Source: an uncultured Chloroflexota bacterium
GTDB lineage: Bacteria; Chloroflexota; Anaerolineae; Aggregatilineales; Phototrophicaceae
Assembly: GCA_937974245.1 (NCBI GenBank)
Contig: CALJKV010000023.1
Span: 1 to 64,000, forward strand
DNA length: 64,000 bases
Reading direction: 5' to 3'
Shown: one piece after another, positions 1 to 7,939 of the stretch
How positions within the stretch are numbered: the stretch's first letter is position 1
How the letters are laid out: every line of letters begins with the position of its first letter
Notes under the pieces: generated by a model
The model's database searches: none
Told to the model about the DNA's origin: nothing
Seen by the model: the letters and a program-made list of their open reading frames with translations, nothing else
Position numbers and translations under genes: made by a program

Positions 1-201
1 ATTTTGAGTTCTGAATGGTTTGCAACGCAGGTCTCCCGAAAACGACCCTTTCTGATAGGTTGCCCCTCATTGCACGTTTGTTAAACAGACCCCTAATTCA
101 GGCATATTCCCCCCTGTAATCAACCAAAATGCTTCACGGAAGGTACGTTCTGTGAAGCCTCTTACCGTGCGCTTTTGTCCTTTCCCTATGAATTGACCAT
201 T
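1..201. other. Non-coding left edge of the window
   Basis: No complete gene is visible here. Frame 1 on the plus strand is open from base 1 to a TAA at 82-84, which could be the tail of an upstream gene, but its 27 codons match nothing I recognise. The only clear structure is a terminator hairpin at 131-158 that belongs to the minus-strand gene ending at 202. Confidence 0.4.
121..158 (-). terminator. Rho-independent terminator of the PD40 operon
   Basis: An 11-bp imperfect stem (131-141 with 148-158, six-base loop) is followed on the minus strand by ATTTTGGTT. It lies about 45 bp past the stop of the minus-strand gene ending at 202, the expected place for its terminator. Confidence 0.55.
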
Positions 202-1401
202 TTAGCGGGGGTGGACCAGGCTTACATGAAAGGTAAAATCAGCTTCACTGTCCGGTAATTGTAAAACAGGAATCATGTCTGAATTGATACAGGTTAGTTG
301 TAAGCAACGAAGGTCAAGGGCTATGATAACAGTGTCAGGATAGGTGGCATAAGTTTTGTGGCTAGCCAGGCGATTGAGTTGAATGATAAGTAAATCGTTG
401 ATCTGCACAGATGCTATGAATATCTTTGTCTCGTATAAAATAACCTCACTCGGTGTTGCAGATGGTAATCCGTTCAGGAGATCCAGGTTCTCCGTAACTT
501 CATGCGCCTGACCTGTACTGACATTCTGCGTCCAAAGCTGTGAGAAACCGGAACGGTATAGCAGGGTTGCATTTGTGGAAATTGCGCCCAAAATAAACTC
601 GCCACTTGCCGTGTTGGTCAATTGATTCTCATGGGCAATTTTCAAATCGAAGGTATAAATGTCCATTTGCTCGGCGACGCGGGCAGTAAAGCTAAGTAAA
701 TCACTTGTGACCCAGTTCACCTGAGCAATATTCCCCTGCGTAATTTCATATACTTCATACGAAAGATCATCATAGATACGCGCTACATAAAGCACGCCGG
801 TATCATCAACTGTTTCAACGAACGCAACTTCCTGGCTATCCGGTGACCAAACTGCACTAGCGGTAAAAGGCAAAACCTGACCCTGACGTGTAGTTAAATC
901 CAGAATGGCGAGGAATCCATCCTGATCGTTATATGATATAAAACGACCATTTGGCGACCATGTAGCCCACCGACCACCATTGAATGTCAACCTGTCGGGT
1001 TGTGGCGTCGGTTGTTCCATATCCAGTACGTAGAGTTCATCGCCCTTATTGTTTTCTGAAGAAGAAAAAATATGCATATTCGATTCATAAACGAGAAAAC
1101 GACCATCGGGTGACCATTGCGGTCTCCGTTCAGTTATCGGATCGCTTGCATCCGTTAGACGGCGTACTTCTCTCGTTGCGATGTTGACATCATACAACTT
1201 TGGGAAAATCTGCCGCGAAAGGATGATGGGGTCGGTTTCCAACACCCATTGGTCAGGCGCAAGAATTAAGTCACCGGTGATGGTCTGTGTCGTTGCGACA
1301 ACAATCTCCAGTTCTGGAAATTGAAGAGTTTGTGTATGAGAGACTTTTCCCATTGATACAGTGAATAAACTCACAAAACACAGCGTTTTGACAATGTTCA
1401 T
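202..1401 (-). CDS. Secreted TolB-like PD40 beta-propeller protein
   Basis: The 399-residue protein has an N-terminal signal-like hydrophobic stretch (about residues 5-17) and then PD40/WD40-like propeller blades. Blade motifs of the type PQWSPDGRFLVYES (about residues 92-106) and TWSPNGRFISYND recur, as in TolB C-terminal propellers. There is no lipobox cysteine, so it is probably exported rather than lipidated. A GGGGAG ribosome-binding site sits 7 nt before the ATG, overlapping the end of the upstream metalloprotease-like gene; the two genes are separated by only 3 nt and are surely co-transcribed. Such propellers usually bind proteins or polysaccharides. No enzyme motif is seen and the ligand is unknown. 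Confidence 0.75.
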   Translation of the reverse strand: MNIVKTLCFVSLFTVSMGKVSHTQTLQFPELEIVVATTQTITGDLILAPDQWVLETDPIILSRQIFPKLYDVNIATREVRRLTDASDPITERRPQWSPDGRFLVYESNMHIFSSSENNKGDELYVLDMEQPTPQPDRLTFNGGRWATWSPNGRFISYNDQDGFLAILDLTTRQGQVLPFTASAVWSPDSQEVAFVETVDDTGVLYVARIYDDLSYEVYEITQGNIAQVNWVTSDLLSFTARVAEQMDIYTFDLKIAHENQLTNTASGEFILGAISTNATLLYRSGFSQLWTQNVSTGQAHEVTENLDLLNGLPSATPSEVILYETKIFIASVQINDLLIIQLNRLASHKTYATYPDTVIIALDLRCLQLTCINSDMIPVLQLPDSEADFTFHVSLVHPR

Positions 1402-1404
1402 AGG

Positions 1405-3252
1405 TCACTCCCCAAAAGCTGGTAATTTGCGGAACCATGTCCAGAAGGTATCCGTTGCAGTAATTTCTGGTTTGGTCTCAGTTGCTTCCTGGATGACTCG
1501 TGTTCGAGTGGTTTCTTCGATGGTGTAGTCGCGTCCCGTCAAGATTGTAACATCATCTACAGTTAATTCAGGTCCTAGTGATATGCTGGATGGGATATTG
1601 CTCGAATTGACCCAACCAATATAACCGTCATACTCAACCAAGACCCATCGAGTGCTGCCACCATCTGTGCTGGAATAAGTCTCAGTATAACCAATAACAT
1701 TGAGGGGGCGGGTGCCATCTGTTTGGGTCAATACTACAAACCCACTATTGGTATTAGGTCGTTCACCAATAGGAATACCTGATTGAACTTGGTTATCAAC
1801 CTCAATCAACTCGTATTGCTGATTTTCGATGAAATTAGCAACAGTGGGGCTACCAAGGTTGTTTCCATAAGCAATCCCTATAGCACTGCCAAGTTGATCT
1901 TCAAATAGTCCTAATCGATTTTTCCCAACCTGTGTTGTGTCATCAAAATCATGATACACCCATGCCATAAATGAATCTGCCCAATCTTCCCCACTTGTTG
2001 GCGTGGTGTTCTTAGCGCGGTCACTTTCAAAATTTTCGACAAAGCCAGCGTAATTACGTTGATAAATTGTCCCGCGAGGCGCGATAGCACCTCCCTCCTG
2101 AAATACTTCATCCTGTATACGAGTGCGTCCATATAAACCTGTTCGCAAATCAAGGACATGCCCAAGTTCATGAACAACATTACGTGCATCAGGAATGTAA
2201 TCTCCCACCGCGAAAAACTTGATTATAGCGGCATTTCCAACTAATCCCGTTAATCCTGCTTTATCTGCTGAAATATTGGGCAGATATCTGATGTCTATTG
2301 GCCCCATTATTAAGTCAAATAGCTCTGCATCCGATAAGTCTCGGTTCACATAACCAGGTAGATCGAGTTGCCCACTATGGAGTGACACACCCAAAGCGCT
2401 AGCTGTTGCACTAACGCCACTATAAACATTCCCGATTCGAGCAATCCAAAATTCCTGATTCTCTTGCCAATCCTCTAACCAATACGTCCCAGCCGCATCT
2501 TCTTCTTTGTTTCGATTGACGGTCAAATCAACATGGTACTGTAAATCCAGGATGATTGCTTGAGCATAAGCTTTTTGAGCCGCATTACTATCTGGGGTGT
2601 TGAGAATTTCGTTTGCCCGGTCAATCAACTTCGCTTTATCTACTTCATTATAGTCTCTCCCGGGATCATAATCATCGAAGTTATCCTGATATACAATATC
2701 AGATATCAAACCATCATATTGAATGTCGTTATTATATTTTTTGCTTTGTTGATAATGCCATGCTGCTAGCGCTCTAGCGTCCAATGCTTCATCTCGCCCC
2801 CAATTAGCAGATAATGCATTCAATGCTTTATCAAGGTGCGTCCTGTCTAGCGCATGAAGAATTCCTTCCTTCTCTATCCGCTTAATAGCCCTATACATCG
2901 GATTATCAAGCTCCTCACTGAGGTCAAGCAAGGTAACAGGGCGCAAGTCTTTATGAGAGGTTTGCGCCGCATACCGATCAAATTTTGCTGTCTTCTTATC
3001 CAGTTCGCGCTGCCGCAGTAGATTTTCCCGTTGGATACGCTGTTGTTCACGTTCTTTGGGGGTCAAGGTTTTCACAGGTTTGGATTGGAAAGCAGAAGCG
3101 TCCTTAGACCCTTGCTGGTCTCCAGCGTAGCCTGATACAGCCTGGGACATGCGCTGTGCAAACTGGGCAATATTCTGAACAATATTGACCACCGGCTTGA
3201 AGACAGCATTCACGATTGGATTGTTAATGAAGGTATTGAAGGAGTCTAACAT
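1405..3252 (-). CDS. HELGH-motif metalloprotease-like protein with C-terminal SH3-like region
   Basis: I take the start at the ATG at 3252 (615 residues); an in-frame GTG at 3333 would add 27 residues but has no ribosome-binding site. The N-terminal third is charged, helical and rich in Gln/Arg. The centre carries NVVHELGHVLD, a zincin HExxH-type site, followed about 70 residues on by GEDWADSF, whose acidic residues could be a third zinc ligand. After that, about 80 residues with a VLVEYDGYIGWVNSSNI pattern look like a bacterial SH3 domain. No signal peptide is visible. It is the middle gene of a three-gene operon. I infer a zinc peptidase or a peptidase-type toxin; the substrate is unknown. 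Base composition is more AT-rich than in the core genes to the right. Confidence 0.6.
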   Translation of the reverse strand: MLDSFNTFINNPIVNAVFKPVVNIVQNIAQFAQRMSQAVSGYAGDQQGSKDASAFQSKPVKTLTPKEREQQRIQRENLLRQRELDKKTAKFDRYAAQTSHKDLRPVTLLDLSEELDNPMYRAIKRIEKEGILHALDRTHLDKALNALSANWGRDEALDARALAAWHYQQSKKYNNDIQYDGLISDIVYQDNFDDYDPGRDYNEVDKAKLIDRANEILNTPDSNAAQKAYAQAIILDLQYHVDLTVNRNKEEDAAGTYWLEDWQENQEFWIARIGNVYSGVSATASALGVSLHSGQLDLPGYVNRDLSDAELFDLIMGPIDIRYLPNISADKAGLTGLVGNAAIIKFFAVGDYIPDARNVVHELGHVLDLRTGLYGRTRIQDEVFQEGGAIAPRGTIYQRNYAGFVENFESDRAKNTTPTSGEDWADSFMAWVYHDFDDTTQVGKNRLGLFEDQLGSAIGIAYGNNLGSPTVANFIENQQYELIEVDNQVQSGIPIGERPNTNSGFVVLTQTDGTRPLNVIGYTETYSSTDGGSTRWVLVEYDGYIGWVNSSNIPSSISLGPELTVDDVTILTGRDYTIEETTRTRVIQEATETKPEITATDTFWTWFRKLPAFGE

Positions 3253-3434
3253 CTCTACCCGCCTATCCTGTATTGGGTCGCGAAAAGAATTTTTGTTCTG
3301 TTGTGGTGATAAAAAAAGAATCTTATACCTCACCCGCCCGTATCCTGGTACGGCTGGCGCATCCCCAGAAAGCAGTTGGCTGAAATGACCTAATCTGTCA
3401 TATCACGGTTCCCAATTTTTCTATTGCACACCAT

Positions 3435-3941
3435 TTACTCTGACTGAGGTCGCCACGATCGCCAGAATTCAATGGCTTTTTTTACCTGGTCTTCATCTTC
3501 GGGACTGAATGACCATTCTTCTATTGGGTAGATTTCCGTGTAACTCTCAAAGAAACACAGAATGGCTTGACCCTGTGTATCTGACAGGGTTTTTGCACGC
3601 CGAGTAAAACGCTCATGCCAATCAGGGCGATCAGGTGGAACCAATGCGCAGATAACACTATCCACCAATACATCAACCTGGCGAGGATGGTTGATAGCTG
3701 CTATCAAGAAAGCCGGCAACAAAAAGTGAAAGCCGACCTCTGTGAGATAAGATATTCGGTCTCGGTTTCGGATAAGCGATTGCAGGGGAATTTGGCTCCA
3801 CTTTTCATAATTCAGTCCTGCTACAGCTTTCTCGATGTCAAAAATATGACCTCCTGATGGGATAAATAACTCAGCTTCTTTCGGAAACCTTTCCTGACTA
3901 AAAGCATCTATTATTTTGGTGGCAACTTGTTCTCTTCTCAT
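3435..3941 (-). CDS. Conserved hypothetical protein, possible partner of the metalloprotease
   Basis: This 168-residue acidic soluble protein is the first gene of the operon with the HELGH protein and the PD40 protein. It has a hydrophobic helix around residues 70-95 (FHFLLPAFLIAA) and Trp/acidic motifs near the C-terminus. The YLTEVGFHFLLPAFL block resembles the DUF6714-type families often seen among immunity-like proteins, but that is from memory and uncertain. No signal peptide and no catalytic motif were seen. By position it could be an inhibitor or immunity protein of the downstream peptidase-like protein, which is inference only. Confidence 0.55.
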   Translation of the reverse strand: MRREQVATKIIDAFSQERFPKEAELFIPSGGHIFDIEKAVAGLNYEKWSQIPLQSLIRNRDRISYLTEVGFHFLLPAFLIAAINHPRQVDVLVDSVICALVPPDRPDWHERFTRRAKTLSDTQGQAILCFFESYTEIYPIEEWSFSPEDEDQVKKAIEFWRSWRPQSE

Positions 3942-3969
3942 ATAGCACCATCCCTTAAATTGTGTTTGG

Positions 3970-4183
3970 TGACCTTACCCCGATTCAACGGACAGGAAAA
4001 ATGTCAGAGGCGGCCAGCGATCTGCTCGAATTGAGCGGGGCTGAGATAGCCCAGAGCGGAATGCCGCCGCCGCCGGTTGTACCAAATCTCGATGTACTCG
4101 AAGATCGCAAGACGCGCTGCCGCTCGTGACGGAAAGGGCCGGTCAGCACATTCGGTTTTCAGTCTGCCCCAGAAGCTCTCTTT
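3970..4183 (-). mobile_element. IS3-family element remnant, OrfB C-terminus
   Basis: The minus strand from 4183 to the TGA at 4004 encodes 59 in-frame residues with the hallmarks of the OrfB end of IS3/IS150-type transposases: ESFWGRLKTE, then EYIEIWYNRRRRHSALGYLSP. The terminal repeat starts at 3970 (TGACCTTACCCCGATTCAAC). The rest of the element is missing: the fragment is cut exactly where a second copy of the same terminal repeat begins at 4184. Confidence 0.85.
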
Positions 4184-4312
4184 TGACCTTGCCCCGATTC
4201 AACGGACGGTGTAAATGTCAGGGGTTGGCTAGCTGTTCGAATTGGGTGGGGCTGAGATAGTCCAGAGCCAGATGCCGTCACCGACGGTTGTCCCCGATTT
4301 GAATGTACCTGA
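4184..4312 (-). mobile_element. Second, decayed copy of the same IS3-type end
   Basis: The sequence restarts with the same terminal repeat (TGACCTTGCCCCGATTCAAC) and then a diverged copy of the OrfB tail with an internal stop; the blocks LALDYLSPTQFEQLA and RYIQI are still legible on the minus strand. It is older than the neighbouring fragment because its frame is broken. The two ends in the same orientation indicate a nested or tandem insertion followed by deletion. Confidence 0.75.
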
Positions 4313-4439
4313 AAAGAGCACATCGCGCCATTCTCCAATCAAGCTCTGCCACAGCGAGCGGCAGCATCTTGCAAAGCAGGGGGTGGATATGCCAGAATCA
4401 GGCAGGTACTTGATGCAGTCGTGTATGGAGAGGGAAGCG

Positions 4440-5036
4440 ATGATGAGTGAGGAACGATTAGAGGTATTCGCCCAACGCTACAGGGACCAGGATATGCCCT
4501 GGGATACGGGAATCACCCCACCGGAGATCGTCGCTATTGCCGCCGAACTGCCGCCGGGCAAAGCGCTTGACCTGGGGTGTGGCACGGGGACGAATGTGCG
4601 CTATATGCTGGAACACGGTTGGGAAGCCGATGGGGTAGACTTCGTGCAGCAGGCAGTGGATATGGCTATGGCGCGGGCGAAACTGGCTGATTTCCCGCAG
4701 GAACGGTTCGGCTTCTTCTGCCATGATGTCACCCGGCTGGATGAATGCAACGGCCTGCGGGCGCCTTACGACCTGGTGATTGACATTGGCTGTGGGCATG
4801 GCGTGCCAACCGACAAGGAAGCTAAATACGCCGCCGATATTGCCGGGCTGCTGGCAGTGGGAGGTACTTATATGCTGTATGCCCACCAGCCAACGGAAGA
4901 ACGCGCCATCGGCTGGCGGCCCGACGATATACAGCGCATTTTCTCGAAACATCTGGACATCGTGTGGCAGGCCATCAGTAATGATACGACCAATGGCTGG
5001 CCGTCCGGCTGGTATCGCATGGTTAAACGAGCGTAG
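4440..5036 (+). CDS. Class I SAM-dependent methyltransferase
   Basis: The frame stays open upstream to 4242, but that part is antisense to the transposase remnant, so the start is taken at the ATG at 4440 (or 4443), preceded by GGAGAGGGAAG; this gives 198 residues. The Rossmann motif I is DLGCGTGTNVRYML (about residues 42-55), followed by the acidic motif II in GVDFVQQAVDMA. A short lid and a C-terminal strand complete a small single-domain fold like the TehB/Methyltransf_25 group. The N-terminal motif PWDTGITPPEIV is typical of thiopurine/TehB-like enzymes. The acceptor is unknown. It is monocistronic, convergent with pnp, and ends at a shared terminator. Confidence 0.8.
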   Translation: MMSEERLEVFAQRYRDQDMPWDTGITPPEIVAIAAELPPGKALDLGCGTGTNVRYMLEHGWEADGVDFVQQAVDMAMARAKLADFPQERFGFFCHDVTRLDECNGLRAPYDLVIDIGCGHGVPTDKEAKYAADIAGLLAVGGTYMLYAHQPTEERAIGWRPDDIQRIFSKHLDIVWQAISNDTTNGWPSGWYRMVKRA

Positions 5037-5049
5037 TGCATAGACAAAA

Positions 5050-5084
5050 ACAGGGGCATGATCGTTCATGTCCCTGTTGTGATG
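5050..5084 (-). terminator. Terminator between the methyltransferase gene and pnp
   Basis: A 12-bp stem (5050-5061 with 5066-5077, TCGT loop) is followed on the minus strand by TTTTTGTC, so it should end the pnp transcript. On the plus strand the tail is weaker (TGTGATGCTTTTG). It lies between two convergent genes and may act in both directions. Confidence 0.7.
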
Positions 5085-5116
5085 CTTTTGTTGGATTTTG
5101 CAGGTCGCTCTAAGGC

Positions 5117-7378
5117 TTAGTTACGACCACCCCGGTCACGGCCACCGCCGCCCCGGTTGCCACCCCGGTCACGGCCACCGCCGCCCCGGTTGCCACCCCG
5201 GTCACGGCCACCGCCGCCCCGGCTGCCACCCCGGTCACGGCTGCGGGCTTCTTCAGCCGTCCAGCCTTCCAGCACAGCCTGGCGACTCAGGCGAACTTTG
5301 CCGCCGTCGTCTACATCCGTCACCATGACCATAATCTCGTCGCCGAGTTTGACTTCACTTTCCACCGATTCGACCCGGTAGTCGGCTAACTGCGAAATAT
5401 GCACCATGCCTTCACGCCCCGGCAGGAATTCCACAAACGCGCCGTAAGATTCGATACGTGTCACACGACCTGTATAGATACGCCCGATTTCGGCGTCTTC
5501 CGTCAGCGCCTTGATTTCTTCCACTGCCAGGGCTGCTGACGGGCCATCCGCACAGGCTACGAAGACCGTACCATCCTCTTCAATGTCAATTTTGGAGCCG
5601 GTACGTTCCTGAATACTGCGGATAATCTTGCCGCCTGGGCCAATCACCGCGCCAATCTTCTCCGGGTCAATCTTGATGGTGACAATACGCGGCGCATAGT
5701 CACCGAGGTCGGCGCGCGGTTCGGCAATCGCACCCTTCATCACTTCCAGAATTTGCAGCCGGGCATCTTTAGCCTGGGCCAGCGCCCGCCGCATGACTTC
5801 ATCGGAAACACCCTTGATCTTGATGTCCATTTGCAGGGCGGTAATGCCATTTGCCGTTCCAGCAACTTTGAAGTCCATGTCGCCCAGGTGATCTTCCATA
5901 CCCTGGATGTCGGTCAGGACAGCCACTTTGTCACCTTCTTTTATCAGTCCCATGGCAATCCCGGCTACCGGACGTTCAATCGGGACGCCAGCATCCATGA
6001 GCGCCAGCGTGCTGCCGCACACACTCGCCATAGAGGTACTGCCGTTTGAACTCATGACTTCACTGACCAAGCGGATGGTATAGGGGAACTGGTCCTCCGG
6101 CGGAATCATGTTGCGCAGCGCGGTTTCGGCCAAAGCACCATGCCCGATCTCGCGCCGCTTAGGGCCACGCAGCGGGTAGGCTTCACCGGTGCTGAACGGC
6201 GGGAAGTTATAGTGATGCAGATAACGTTTCGTGTCTTCCGGCGAGAGGCCGTCCAACATCTGCGAATCACGCGGTGTCCCCAATGTTGCAATCGTCAACA
6301 CCTGTGTTTGCCCACGTTTGAACAGGCCGGAACCATGAACACGCGGGATCAATCCGACCTCCGCCGACAAGGGGCGAATGGTGGTGTAGTCACGTCCATC
6401 AGGTCGAACGCCATCCTCGACAATCCGGCGGCGCACCTCTTCTTTGATCACATGCGCAAACGCTTCGCGGACATCGCCCAGCTTGACCTGCTGGGTGGCA
6501 TCGGTGATCTCCGCATTACGGGCTTCGTACTCGCTGGTCAGGGTATCGCGCAGGGCGTCCATAGCCGTATTGCGGTCATCACGGTCGGTTTGTTCCATGA
6601 TGATCTGGCGTACCTGGCTGCGAGTCTTTTCAGCAACTTCCGCCACCAGTGTTTCGCTCAGATCAGCCGAGATGAACTCGGATTTTTCTTTGCCGATTTC
6701 TGCTTTGATCTGCTTTTGCAGTTCGATGACCGGTTGAATAGCCTGATGGCCCAGCGCCAACGCACGCAGCATCGTCTCCTCGTCCACCTCGGTGGCGCCA
6801 CATTCGACCATATTGATCGAATCGGCGGTACCGGCGATGCGCAGGTCCAGGATGCTGTTTTCCATTTCGCTGATGGTCGGGTTTACAACCAATTCGCCAT
6901 CCACATAGCCAATGCGAACCCCAGCTACCGGCCCCTCCCAGGGGATATTTGAGATCATCAGCGCCGTGCTGGCGGCGATCATCCCCGCCATATCAACATG
7001 GTGCTCTTGGTCATGGCTGAAGGCGGTCAGAATGACCTGTACTTCGTTGCGCATGTTTTTGGGGAACAGCGGACGCAGTGGGCGGTCAATCACCCGCGAA
7101 TTGAGGATAGCCTGTTCGGAAGGCCGGCCTTCGCGACGGAAGAAGCTGCCTGGGATACGTCCCGCAGCGTACATCTTTTCTTCAAAGTCTACGCTCAACG
7201 GGAAGAAATCAATGCCTTCACGAGCGTGCTTGCTCATTGTGGCGGTGGCAAACACCATCGTGTCGCCTTCCATCACAGTGACGGCGCCCCCGGCCTGTTC
7301 AGCAAGGCGTCCGGTTTCAATAACCAGGTCACTATTGCCGAGCTTTACGGAATAACGGTGAATATTTGAATCCGACAT
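5117..7378 (-). CDS. pnp: Polyribonucleotide nucleotidyltransferase with RGG tail
   Basis: PNPase degrades RNA from the 3' end using phosphate. The 753-residue protein shows the full order: RNase PH core 1 (about 12-145, with FFRREGRPSE), a helical linker, RNase PH core 2 (with GAMAETALRNMIP-like GALAETAL), KH domain (GPGGKIIRSIQ, about 565-620), S1 domain (IYTGRVTRIESYGAFVEF, about 635-700) and a tail of about 45 residues made of RDRGG/RGGGG repeats. The tail is not part of the usual family length and resembles RGG RNA-binding boxes. AAGGAGAG lies just before the ATG. It follows rpsO, the classical rpsO-pnp order, with a 178-bp gap holding a long imperfect hairpin. Confidence 0.98.
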   Translation of the reverse strand: MSDSNIHRYSVKLGNSDLVIETGRLAEQAGGAVTVMEGDTMVFATATMSKHAREGIDFFPLSVDFEEKMYAAGRIPGSFFRREGRPSEQAILNSRVIDRPLRPLFPKNMRNEVQVILTAFSHDQEHHVDMAGMIAASTALMISNIPWEGPVAGVRIGYVDGELVVNPTISEMENSILDLRIAGTADSINMVECGATEVDEETMLRALALGHQAIQPVIELQKQIKAEIGKEKSEFISADLSETLVAEVAEKTRSQVRQIIMEQTDRDDRNTAMDALRDTLTSEYEARNAEITDATQQVKLGDVREAFAHVIKEEVRRRIVEDGVRPDGRDYTTIRPLSAEVGLIPRVHGSGLFKRGQTQVLTIATLGTPRDSQMLDGLSPEDTKRYLHHYNFPPFSTGEAYPLRGPKRREIGHGALAETALRNMIPPEDQFPYTIRLVSEVMSSNGSTSMASVCGSTLALMDAGVPIERPVAGIAMGLIKEGDKVAVLTDIQGMEDHLGDMDFKVAGTANGITALQMDIKIKGVSDEVMRRALAQAKDARLQILEVMKGAIAEPRADLGDYAPRIVTIKIDPEKIGAVIGPGGKIIRSIQERTGSKIDIEEDGTVFVACADGPSAALAVEEIKALTEDAEIGRIYTGRVTRIESYGAFVEFLPGREGMVHISQLADYRVESVESEVKLGDEIMVMVTDVDDGGKVRLSRQAVLEGWTAEEARSRDRGGSRGGGGRDRGGNRGGGGRDRGGNRGGGGRDRGGRN
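5127..5240. repeat. 33-bp tandem minisatellite encoding the PNPase RGG tail
   Basis: Three copies of a 33-bp unit (5127-5159, 5160-5192, 5193-5225) and a partial fourth (5226-5240) are almost identical; the third differs at one base. Each unit encodes 11 residues of the type GGGGRDRGGNR. Near-identity at the DNA level indicates recent slippage expansion. Confidence 0.95.
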
Positions 7379-7408
7379 TTCACTCTCCTTCTTCTTGTGA
7401 AATATGTG

Positions 7409-7529
7409 AAATGCCTGACTATCAGGGACTGGAAGGTGTTGCCAAAAAGAAAGCTCTTAGCCACACTTTCCAATTCCTGCTCAGCCAGGCATTTGCTTAA
7501 TAACTGGATGTCACTCTAGACAACATCCA
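7409..7529 (-). promoter_or_regulatory. Structured rpsO-pnp intercistronic region
   Basis: Two hairpins lie between rpsO and pnp. One is long and imperfect, closed by a perfect 9-bp inverted repeat (7409-7417 with 7486-7494) with further complementary blocks inside. The other has a 10-bp stem (AACTGGATGT with its complement, about 7501-7529). In well-studied bacteria the same interval holds an RNase III processing site through which PNPase limits its own synthesis. A similar role here is inference. Confidence 0.5.
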
Positions 7530-7556
7530 GTTCGTTCTCATTGCGTTTGCCAGCAC

Positions 7557-7826
7557 TCAGCGCCGCAGCCCTAACCGCTGAATCAGTTCCCGGTAACTAT
7601 CGGGGTCTTTCTGACTCAGGTACTTGAGGTGACGCCGCCGCTGGCCGACCAGTTTGAGCAGGCCGCGCCGCGAATGTTCATCATGCTTGTGAGTCCGTAG
7701 GTGGTCAGTCAGTTGGTGGATGCGTGATGTTAAGATGGCAACCTGGACTTCTGGTGACCCGGTATCGTTATCGTGCCGGGCGTAATCCTGGATAATAACC
7801 TGTTTGGAATGCTTGTCGATTGGCAT
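7557..7826 (-). CDS. rpsO: 30S ribosomal protein S15
   Basis: The 89-residue protein has the normal S15 length and family motifs: DTGSPEVQVAILTSRI (about 20-35), LTDHLRTHKHDEHSRRGLL and KYLSQKDPDSYRELI near the end. S15 is a primary binder of the 16S rRNA central domain and is needed for small-subunit assembly. GAGG lies 7 nt before the ATG. A strong promoter is visible at 7904-7932 and the 5' leader folds into a hairpin (7849-7880), as expected for a self-regulated r-protein gene. It is transcribed towards pnp. Confidence 0.98.
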   Translation of the reverse strand: MPIDKHSKQVIIQDYARHDNDTGSPEVQVAILTSRIHQLTDHLRTHKHDEHSRRGLLKLVGQRRRHLKYLSQKDPDSYRELIQRLGLRR

Positions 7827-7848
7827 AACCGTCCTCGCTATGTTGTTA

Positions 7849-7880
7849 GCCTGGTCACCGGATGAGCCGGACAGCCAGGC
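7849..7880 (-). promoter_or_regulatory. Hairpin in the rpsO 5' leader
   Basis: In the leader between the predicted start site (about 7897) and the rpsO start codon, GCCTGG (7849-7854) pairs with CCAGGC (7875-7880), and an inner CCGG pair (7858-7861 with 7867-7870) stacks within it. Several bacterial lineages have independent S15-binding leaders, so this is a candidate autoregulatory element by position, not by sequence match. Confidence 0.45.
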
Positions 7881-7903
7881 CCATCGGTCTATTGCATGGA
7901 GGC

Positions 7904-7932
7904 ATTATAGCAGAACCCCTCAGGGCTGCCAA
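7904..7932 (-). promoter_or_regulatory. Promoter of rpsO-pnp
   Basis: On the minus strand TTGGCA (7927-7932) is followed after exactly 17 bp by TATAAT (7904-7909), a near-consensus sigma-70 type promoter. It lies just past the stop of the NYN-domain gene, so rpsO-pnp can be transcribed independently of it. Confidence 0.8.
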
Positions 7933-7939
7933 TGCTGAA

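Noticed and set aside
5127..5240. Possible CRISPR array
   Set aside because: The 33-bp units are contiguous with no spacers and sit in frame inside pnp.
5098..5381. Plus-strand frames opposite the PNPase tail
   Set aside because: They are read from the antisense of the RGG minisatellite and have only low-complexity His/Pro/Arg sequence.
6140..6952. Long plus-strand frame opposite pnp
   Set aside because: Antisense to conserved PNPase domains, with no ribosome-binding site or domain.
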